Origin: Pictodentalium vernedei
Lineage: Eukaryota; Mollusca; Scaphopoda; Dentaliida; Dentaliidae
DNA length: 64,000 nt
Reading direction: 5' to 3'
Assembly: GCA_031216915.1 (NCBI GenBank)
Contig: CM062290.1
Location: forward strand, 165,869,453 to 165,933,452
The number at the start of each line of letters is the position of its first letter. Position 1 is the stretch's first letter. The notes under the pieces were generated by a model. The model was not told the DNA's origin. It was given only the letters and a program-made list of their open reading frames with translations, and did not search any database. The position numbers and the translations under genes are program-made. Positions 57,067 through 64,000 of the stretch are shown here, in pieces.

Positions 57067-60000
57067 ATGACCACAAAGACTAAAACATTTGGTAATCTCA
57101 AGTTATGTTCTTGGAATATCCAGGGATATAAAACTTCAGGAGGTGATTACAAACTAAACAATTCCGAATTTCTCAACCTTGTGAATAAATTTGATGTTAT
57201 AGGGCTAGTGGAGACGTGGACCACAAAGGACAGTCCAATATCAATCGAGGGCTACAAATGCTATTCCAGCCACAGGGTTAGTAATCGCAGGGGAGGGGTG
57301 CTTGTGTACGTTCGTAATCGATTGACACCGGGGATAATGGCTATTCAATCAGAAAGCGAAGACGCCCTATGGTTAAAGCTCGACAAATCTTTTTTCCATA
57401 TGGAGAAGGATATCTATTTGTGTCAGGCGTATTGCCTCCCTGTGTCATCATCTCTCTTCCAGCCTGGATCTAAATTTGACACCCTTGAAATAATTGGAAG
57501 GGAGTTGCTTTATCACAGCACTCTCGGCCACATTATCCTCCAGGGAGACTTTAACTGCAGAACCGGTAATGATTTGGATTTCACACTCCATGATAGCGAT
57601 ACAAATATGTTGCCCCTGTATCCAAATTACCAAGCTGATAGCTGTATAAAAAGACAAAGTAAAGATATCAGAAGAGTAGATGTACAGGGGAGGAAAATGT
57701 TGGATATGTGTATCCAGGCTGGTGTTAGAATACTCAATGGGAGGAGAGTTGGTGATGCTCGGGGGGAGTACACCTCATACCAGTACAACGGAAAATCTGT
57801 CGTTGACTACGTTATTGCCAGTGAGTCGCTTGTTGAGCGTGTGCCCATCTTCAAGGTGAATTCGTTAACAATTTATTCCGATCACTGTCAGCTCTGGTAC
57901 ACCATTAACCTCTCTTATCAAGTCACTGTAGAAATGGAAAATGATATGCCCCTTCCACCACAATTCATATGGGACGCGCTTGCAAAGGAAAGGTACACTG
58001 ACACATTCAGGTGCCCTGAAACACTTGCGCGACTGGATAGATTCCTTCGAACTGAGTTCCAAGACTGTGATGCAGAATTGGCTGAATTTGAAGAAATCAT
58101 CCAAACGGTCTCCAAAAAATGTTTGAAGACGAAAAATAGGAAGTGTGGGAAGTCCAGGAAAAGAAAGCCCCCCAAACCATGGTATGATCACAGCTGTTAC
58201 GAAATGAAAAAGCATGTAGTCCACCCAAGATTTTTATTTCAGAAATACCATAGTGATCCAATCGTGCGTGGAAGATACTATGTCTGTAAACGCAAATATG
58301 AAAAACTTCTAAAGCTCCGGAAAAAGCAGTATAAAGAAGAAATTATTAAGAAACTAGATACCCTACATAATGTTAACCCCAAATGCTTCTGGGAAACTGT
58401 TAACAAGCTACAGGAGGACTTACACGAAATAAGCGACTCCTCTCACAACATTCCGATGCATTCTTGGAAGAGCCATTATTCCTCGCTGGGCAATCCGAAG
58501 ACCAGTGGCAAATTTGATGAGGGTTTTCGGGAAGAGGTGATGCGAGAACTTTCATACTTTGAATCGGCTGCCGCCTCGTCTAAGCCATTGGATTTTCCGA
58601 TTTCGGATGACGAAACGTACTCAGCCATTTCGAGACTGAAAACCGGAAAATCTGAAGGCCTAGATGGGATTAAAAACGAAATGATTAAGTCGGTCAAGTC
58701 GAGTATAACTCAGGCCTTAACTAAGCTCTTTAATGCGGTCTTGACGAAAGGCGGTTTTCCAGAAAAGTGGTCAGAGGGGTATATCGTCTCTCTCCCGAAG
58801 GTCACTAATGCAGAACATCCCGACCAGTTTAGGGGTATAACTGTTACCAGTAGCGTGGGCAAACTGTATATCAGTATCTTAACTGAACGTTTGACGTCAT
58901 TCCTAGCACAGAAGGGAACACCAAATGAGTTTCAAGCTGGGTTTAGGAAAGGCTACAAAACGTCTGACCACATTCTGGTAATAAAAACACTGATTAATAA
59001 GGCTTTTCGTTCTAATAAAAAACTCTATGCATGTTTTATAGACTTTAATAAAGCCTTCGATAGGGTATGGCGAGAAGGACTATTTCTAAAACTTATACAA
59101 AAGGGGGTTGGGGGTAGCTTTTATTGCTCTCTCAAACACATGTTCACATCCAGTACTCTGCAGGTGAAGACGGGCAGAAAATTGTCCTCTAAATTCTCCA
59201 ATACGGTGGGCGTGATGCAGGGGAATAACTTAAGTCCTTTGTTATTTAACCTCTTCATAGACGGACTCCCAGACTGTATCAAAAACCACAGCATGGATTT
59301 TCCTGACCTCCAAGGCACTATGGTACCTTGTCTTTTTTATGCCGATGACCTGGTCTTGCTATCTACTTCCGAAACGGGGCTCCAGAAATCGATTGACTTG
59401 CTGGCCAATTTTTTCAAAAAATGGAGTCTCACTGTAAATAAACAGAAGACCAAAGTCCTAATTTTTAACAAATCTGGTAAAAAAGTATCCGGTACTTTTA
59501 GGTGTGGCGGTGAACAACTTCAGACGGTTACCTCTTACACCTATTTGGGAATTATTATATCCGCTTCGGGTAGTTTTGCTGGGGCCGTACAAAATCTTCG
59601 GTCAAGGGCCTTAAAGGCGTATTTCAAGCTGGAACGTATTCTCTCATCGGTCTCAAAGGACAACCTTCGGGTGCGCGAGAAACTTTTTGACACGCTAGTT
59701 ACACCCATATTACTATATTGTTGTGAGGCTTGGGGCGATCAGTCACCACATACAAACCATAAAAGAGTAGAATCCGTTCACGTGAAGTTCTGCAAGAATA
59801 TCTTGCAGGTCCATTCCAAATCATGCAATGTTGCGGTTTTAGCAGAGCTGGGTAGATACCCATTATCTCTTAAAATTAAATGTAAACTCGTCAGCAACTG
59901 GTTAAATGCTGTTGTGAAGAATGTGAATCCACTACTAACGGTAGCATACCAGGAGATGACAGAGTGCGGACACAGCAACACTTGCGAGATTCAGACCATT

Positions 60001-60558
60001 CTCCAAGAGTGCGGTTTTTCGCATGTGTGGCTGAATCCCAGAAGTGCGCCTTCAAATTTTGACAAAAAGCTGGCAGAACGGCTCTGCGATATGTACAGTC
60101 ATACATGGAAAGCTAGTAGTGAGAAAGATGGACTTAATCCCTCAAGTGGGAAATTAGATTTTTACCACCTGATCAAAAATTGCTACCGACGTGAACGATA
60201 CATTGACGAGTTACCATCAGAGCAGGGAAAAGCGGTGACCAAACTCCGGATCTCTGCACATGATCTTGAAATAGAACGCGGTCGTTATCGGAGGCCTACT
60301 CCGGTGCCGCATAGCCAGAGATTTTGCAGACAATGTGATCTTGGGCTCATTGAAGATGAAATACATGTTCTCTTCATATGCCCACGCTACGCAACGAAGC
60401 GTGCGGACTTCATTCGATCAGTAAGCGGACATATCCCCCACTTTGAACACATCCAGACGGCTGATAAAGCGAAGTTACTTTTTGATAGTGAGGACAGTAA
60501 TGTTATCTCGGACGCTGGAGACTACATAAACGACATACTATTGACTCGAAGCGTGTAA
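57067..60558 (+). CDS. LINE ORF2: AP endonuclease and reverse transcriptase polyprotein
   Basis: 1163 residues without interruption from an ATG. The N-terminal AP-type endonuclease shows 'CSWNIQGY' (Asn17), 'GLVETW' (Glu49), 'LQGDFNCRTGN' (Asp about 161), 'VDYVIASE' and 'YSDHCQLW' (Asp272-His273), all the expected catalytic positions. The reverse transcriptase has 'CFIDFNKAFDRVW' (Asp659, motif A), 'GVMQGNNLSPLLFNLF' (motif B) and 'FYADDLVLL' (Asp760-Asp761, motif C). The C-terminus has 'KLRISAHDLEIERGRY' and a zinc-knuckle-like C-x2-C-x9-H-x4-C at about 1087-1105. No RNase H domain was seen. Function: nicks target DNA and copies LINE RNA at the nick (established for the family). All key residues are present, so it may be active. 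CR1/jockey-related; the clade is not settled. Confidence 0.95.
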   Translation: MTTKTKTFGNLKLCSWNIQGYKTSGGDYKLNNSEFLNLVNKFDVIGLVETWTTKDSPISIEGYKCYSSHRVSNRRGGVLVYVRNRLTPGIMAIQSESEDALWLKLDKSFFHMEKDIYLCQAYCLPVSSSLFQPGSKFDTLEIIGRELLYHSTLGHIILQGDFNCRTGNDLDFTLHDSDTNMLPLYPNYQADSCIKRQSKDIRRVDVQGRKMLDMCIQAGVRILNGRRVGDARGEYTSYQYNGKSVVDYVIASESLVERVPIFKVNSLTIYSDHCQLWYTINLSYQVTVEMENDMPLPPQFIWDALAKERYTDTFRCPETLARLDRFLRTEFQDCDAELAEFEEIIQTVSKKCLKTKNRKCGKSRKRKPPKPWYDHSCYEMKKHVVHPRFLFQKYHSDPIVRGRYYVCKRKYEKLLKLRKKQYKEEIIKKLDTLHNVNPKCFWETVNKLQEDLHEISDSSHNIPMHSWKSHYSSLGNPKTSGKFDEGFREEVMRELSYFESAAASSKPLDFPISDDETYSAISRLKTGKSEGLDGIKNEMIKSVKSSITQALTKLFNAVLTKGGFPEKWSEGYIVSLPKVTNAEHPDQFRGITVTSSVGKLYISILTERLTSFLAQKGTPNEFQAGFRKGYKTSDHILVIKTLINKAFRSNKKLYACFIDFNKAFDRVWREGLFLKLIQKGVGGSFYCSLKHMFTSSTLQVKTGRKLSSKFSNTVGVMQGNNLSPLLFNLFIDGLPDCIKNHSMDFPDLQGTMVPCLFYADDLVLLSTSETGLQKSIDLLANFFKKWSLTVNKQKTKVLIFNKSGKKVSGTFRCGGEQLQTVTSYTYLGIIISASGSFAGAVQNLRSRALKAYFKLERILSSVSKDNLRVREKLFDTLVTPILLYCCEAWGDQSPHTNHKRVESVHVKFCKNILQVHSKSCNVAVLAELGRYPLSLKIKCKLVSNWLNAVVKNVNPLLTVAYQEMTECGHSNTCEIQTILQECGFSHVWLNPRSAPSNFDKKLAERLCDMYSHTWKASSEKDGLNPSSGKLDFYHLIKNCYRRERYIDELPSEQGKAVTKLRISAHDLEIERGRYRRPTPVPHSQRFCRQCDLGLIEDEIHVLFICPRYATKRADFIRSVSGHIPHFEHIQTADKAKLLFDSEDSNVISDAGDYINDILLTRSV

Positions 60559-61310
60559 TTGTTACTAATGGTGGAAACTTTGTACTACCTCTTTTAGGCG
60601 AATATAAGGTACTGTCGCTGTCCTGTCATTAAAGCTCGGATTAGCTGTTGCGAACGAATTGCTCACCCCTGACTGTCCTTGTTGCAATTTTCCGGAGGGT
60701 AAAACAAAACGGTACTCTTCAGAAAATTATAGCAAGGACAAATCAGTATACATGCTTGAAGTATATAGTTTTGATCACACTAGCTAAATACTTAATTGAT
60801 GTGCAAACCAGCACGCGTCTCTAGCACTCCAGCTGCTAACTGCGGAGCGCCGCGGGCCATTTATCGTACTCTGTGTCTGAGTAAATTTTGACAGCTCCCA
60901 TTTGATGTTCGTTGTCTGTAATCTGTTTAATTACCGATTGGACGCAACCAGCATCACAGAGAGGAAATTTAAAACGACCCACTCAAAACTTATAAATGTG
61001 ATTTATAAGGCTAGTCTCAGAATCTCACAACAGGTGCATGTTAAGATGTAGTTAGTGTTAACTGGAAACGAATCCGGCCTGGTCCACGTCTCAGGGATAG
61101 TTATGTAAATATGACAGTAGACAGGTTGTAAGTGAGTGTGATTCAGTGCCTGTGTGATATTGTGTGTGAGGTACTCGAAATAAGAGAATGTCTAGAACTG
61201 TTGAAATACCTTCCATTATTGTTGTCTTCTATGTTATTTTTTAAACCTACCCGTTTGTAAATTTTTTGTCAAGCCATACCATTTATTTAATATGGTCGTG
61301 CAATAAAGTA
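60559..61310 (+). other. 3' untranslated region and 3' end of the LINE
   Basis: The non-coding stretch after the ORF2 stop ends near 61302-61320 with 'gtcgtgcaataaagtattct'. The related LINE fragment on the minus strand ends with 'atcgtacaataaagattg', so 'cgt.caataaag' seems to be the conserved 3' end that reverse transcription starts from. AATAAA is at 61302-61307. Confidence 0.65.
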
Positions 61311-61611
61311 TTCTATTATACACCAGCTCACAAGTTTATTATGGAGTTCAGAATTTGAAAGTTACTAGTAATATCCCAAGCATTCCTCATCAGAAATGTT
61401 TTCATTATTTCCCTGTCCTACTGCTATCAAACTCAAAAGATTGAAGTGTTAGCCATCACATGATTCATTTCTCAACCATTCTATTGCTTGAAAAGTAACA
61501 ACCATCAACGAATAGTGAATTGTTGTGAAAACAACAGCACTAAATCAGAAATGGTATTGCTTGGGTAAATTTACTTTAAGAACTCTGTTTTGTTGTAGTT
61601 TACTGAAGATG
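61311..61611. other. No gene seen
   Basis: AT-rich spacer between the LINE and the SINE. Confidence 0.5.
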
Positions 61612-61624
61612 CTTCCAATCAAAT

Positions 61625-61976
61625 TTATTTATTTATTGGTGTTTAATGACACTTTTGACAGCCAGGGTCACCTCGTGTCGGACAGTTTTACAGGTGGAGG
61701 AAGCCAGAGTACCCAGAGAGAACCACCAAGCAATGGCGAGCAACTGTCAGGCTCACCAACATACTAACTCCGCACAAGAAGGGTTAGCATTGGTTGAAAA
61801 CAAGTGCACCATCGACGTGCAGTATGCCTTAGTATACAACACCACCGTGCCCCTATGTGGGCAATGGGGGTGAAGTGTCTTGCCCTAAGACACAACGCAG
61901 TTGCTGCAGGTGGGATTCGAACCGAGGACCTCTGGGTTTGCAGCCTGCACCTCTATCTACTGAGTCACTGCACCCC
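61625..61976 (-). mobile_element. tRNA-derived SINE, head type 1, tail type 2, with 13-bp TSD
   Basis: The target duplication is 'cttccaatcaaat' (61612-61624) against 'cttccagtcaaat' (61977-61989), one mismatch. The tail has 'tttgacagccagggtcacct' and 'cgtgtcggacag' (type 2). The core has 'gcattggttgaaaacaag' and 'tcttgccctaagacac'. The head on the minus strand keeps the B box 'ggttcgaatcc' of type 1. Confidence 0.93.
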
Positions 61977-61989
61977 CTTCCAGTCAAAT

Positions 61990-62200
61990 GAGAACTGCAT
62001 TCTGACATCTAGGTGCAGAAAGTTCGGAAAACTAGCTGGATCAGTTTAACCATACAAACTTGAGAAATAAAACAAGAACCTTTTATTCTAAACAAGATGT
62101 GGGATCAGAGGACGAGAGGAGTAAAGTAGAGATAGATCCGAGATAATAAGGTGTTTCCCTTTTGACCCAAACTTTTTAACAATGTTAACCTTACATTTAA
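61990..62200. other. No gene seen
   Basis: Short spacer up to the 3' end of the minus-strand LINE fragment. Confidence 0.5.
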
Positions 62201-63180
62201 CAATCAATCAATCTTTATTGTACGATTACACCATTACGGTCAAGTGTACAGGAGATAATACAGTAACATAATCTTCGTTTACAAAACAAGGTTTCAAAAA
62301 TATTTTATGCATATTGCCATTGAGTGTATGTACACGCGCATACTCCACCCAGACACACAAACCCACACACACACCAAAATATATGTATTTGTGTGAAATT
62401 CACTGTTACCCATTTCTTCATCATCATTATTTATTGGGCATTGCTGTCGACTTGGGGCTGCCAGACTCCCTTTTTCTGTAGCCCATGGTACACAAAATGT
62501 GCCACATTATTCAGGGATTTTGTATCATCGCACATTAGAATGAGCTTGAGTTTCTGTTTGTCATCATTGCTGTTATAGAAACTTTTGCCCATCCCTAAGT
62601 GCCTTAACAAATTCTCTAGCTCCGTATTAAGTAAACAACAGTGAAGTAGAAAGTGTGTTTCGTCATCTACCGACTTACATTGCCAGCATAGCCTATGATT
62701 TTCGGGTACATGGTGGTATCTACCTCGTTCAATCCCTAAGCTATGACAGCTGAGTCTGAGTTTAGATAATGCTTGTCGATGTTTCGGGATTATGCATTTC
62801 TCAAGGTAAGGTTCTAATATATAATTTTCTTTGAACGTACGGTACATCCTCAGTTTATTTGAACCATTCCGTCTTTTGTCGTCATATAAGTCAGCACTGA
62901 TGGAATCCAAGAAGAGTTGATAGTTTGTCTTTCGAGTGGGCATAGGTCTGATACGTTTGGTGTGACGAGTTTGCGGCACTGTTTTAGTGTCTGGTCCCAA
63001 GAGTTGCGGTCATCTCTTCCTAATAGGTCGCAGGTTGCCATTGCCTCCTTGACTAATCGATCCGATGCTAGATTATCGATATGAACTTTGTACTGTTCCA
63101 TATTGACAATCATAGCAGCGGTTAGGGGCAGTATTCCTGTTTCCATTTTTGAAGTTAAGCCGCTCGCCTGTTTTGGCAAG
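62201..63180 (-). mobile_element. 5'-truncated LINE, 3' fragment, related to the LINE at 54.9 kb
   Basis: On the minus strand it holds the C-terminal part of an ORF2, then about 230 bp of 3' region, and ends with AATAAAG followed by a short (ATTG)n tail at 62201-62213. Its 3' end sequence matches the larger LINE. The 5' truncation lies near 63180. Confidence 0.85.
62431..63180 (-). pseudogene. LINE ORF2 C-terminal remnant, frameshifted
   Basis: Two overlapping minus-strand frames (about 63180-62850 and 63000-62431) join through a frameshift. The first has 'KMETGILPLTAAMIVNMEQY', corresponding to the 'ELGRYPLSLKIK' zone of the complete ORF2. The second has 'LSKLRLSCHSLGIERGRY' and 'HRLCWQCKSVDDETHFLLHC', the same conserved C-terminal block and C-x2-C-x7-H-x4-C knuckle. 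It is clearly the same LINE group but a different family. No catalytic domain is left. Confidence 0.88.
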
Positions 63181-63234
63181 TTTAATAACTGTTAACAAAT
63201 GGACATGCACAGTAATCTGGAAACAAAACATTCC

Positions 63235-63590
63235 ATTCAAACATTATGTTTTCATTTTTTTTTTCTAAACCAGAGCTTCTGACTCTTACAGGAACAAGCT
63301 CATGAAGCCTGTTCCAATGAGGGTTTCCAGGGTTCAAGAGGCCATATACGACGACCTAAAATTAAAAAAAATGTTGTTTTTGAATTATTTTTTTAGGGTA
63401 TTATAACTCTTTTACAACTTGTTTTAAGCAATGGTTTAACTCTTTTCAATAACCTCCTGCATACTTGTGTTGAAATATTAAATTCTGAGATGCAATTTTT
63501 GTTTCCAATCCTAGTTGCATTGTGGAAAAAACTGCAACTTGAAATTGTGATAATTTGACATCAAGGTGCGGAGGGTTAAACAAGTACATG
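63235..63590. repeat. Decayed MITE remnants
   Basis: 'acaggaacaagctcatgaag' and 'cctgttccaatgaggg' near 63290-63325 resemble the family B centre. 63515-63580 ('gttgcattgtggaaaaaac' to 'gtgcggagggttaaac') is the right end of a family C element. Confidence 0.6.
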
Positions 63591-63641
63591 TTTAAATATT
63601 CGTGTTTCGGAAAGTTGACAGTAGAAATGAAAATGACAAAA

Positions 63642-63854
63642 TGAACCCTCTGCACACTGATGTCAAAATGACGAAGTTTTCAGCAGCAAATATTTCCCCA
63701 TAATGTAGTTTGATATTTAACCAAATATACCTTGTTTGACAGAGCTCAGTAAGCTCTGTCAAACAAGATATAATTGGTTACATTTGTGGTTAAAACGAGA
63801 AAGAAACCTTGATTGGAGAAAATTATTTTGCACTACCAGGGTGCTAGGGATTAA
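63642..63854. mobile_element. TTAA-flanked palindromic MITE, family C (copy 3)
   Basis: The left end 'tgaaccctctgcacactg' (one base off TTAA) and the right end 'gggtgctagggattaa'. The centre is 'cttgtttgacagagctc' plus 'agt' plus 'aagctctgtcaaacaag', with a single stem mismatch. Confidence 0.85.
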
Positions 63855-64000
63855 CAAAAAACAGCAGGGTGAATTATTGATAACTGAACCGTATAGTTCT
63901 GTGGAGCTGTCGGATTAATTTGTTGCTCAAACTAAATAAAACACTTCATGGACTCTCAGCCATTCAGAGCACTGAATATGATGCCTTTCTGGAACACAGG
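63855..64000. other. No gene seen
   Basis: The end of the window, AT-rich. Confidence 0.5.

Overview
The window looks like non-coding, repeat-saturated nuclear DNA from an invertebrate animal, most likely a marine one. A mollusc or other lophotrochozoan is my best guess, inferred from the style of the dispersed repeats and not proven. The DNA is AT-rich and has no operons, no bacterial-type gene packing and no convincing multi-exon host gene. The only long intact reading frames belong to retrotransposons.

Layout. 1-13 kb: a tandem repeat, three tRNA-derived SINEs, several short palindromic MITEs, a dead Tc1/mariner-type transposon (8949-10385) and a dispersed element ending in a hairpin (11145-12300). 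13-28 kb: a second Tc1-type transposon (13166-14739), a SINE nested in a MITE (14848-15438), more TTAA-flanked MITEs, nested inverted repeats and a hAT-like non-autonomous element (23641-25417). 28-35 kb: a stack of TTAA MITEs split by a dispersed element that carries ten copies of a unit of about 120 bp, a TGGA microsatellite, and an 'ataactctgg' tandem array interrupted by the best-preserved SINE. 35-48 kb: a pogo/Tigger-like MITE, many TTAA MITEs, a 5'-truncated LINE (about 38465-40620, minus), one unexplained open frame (40969-41475, minus) and a hAT MITE with a perfect 8-bp target duplication. 48-64 kb: another copy of the 13-kb Tc1 element, two hAT-type elements (one holding a nearly perfect 171-bp palindrome), a two-ORF LINE with both frames open (54908-60558), a SINE, and the 3' end of a related LINE on the minus strand.

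How they work together. The LINE ORF1/ORF2 pair could still supply reverse transcriptase and endonuclease. The SINEs depend on such machinery; five copies have recognisable 12-14 bp target duplications. The MITEs must have been moved by piggyBac-like (TTAA), hAT-like (8 bp) and Tc1/pogo-like (TA) transposases, none of which is intact here.

The most interesting signals are: several TTAA-flanked MITE families that all carry a long central palindrome; one palindromic module shared by elements with different ends; a SINE core joined to three different tRNA-like heads and two tails; the LINE ORF1 with an unnamed N-terminal domain, a coiled coil and an SGNH-esterase-like domain; and several nestings readable to the base.
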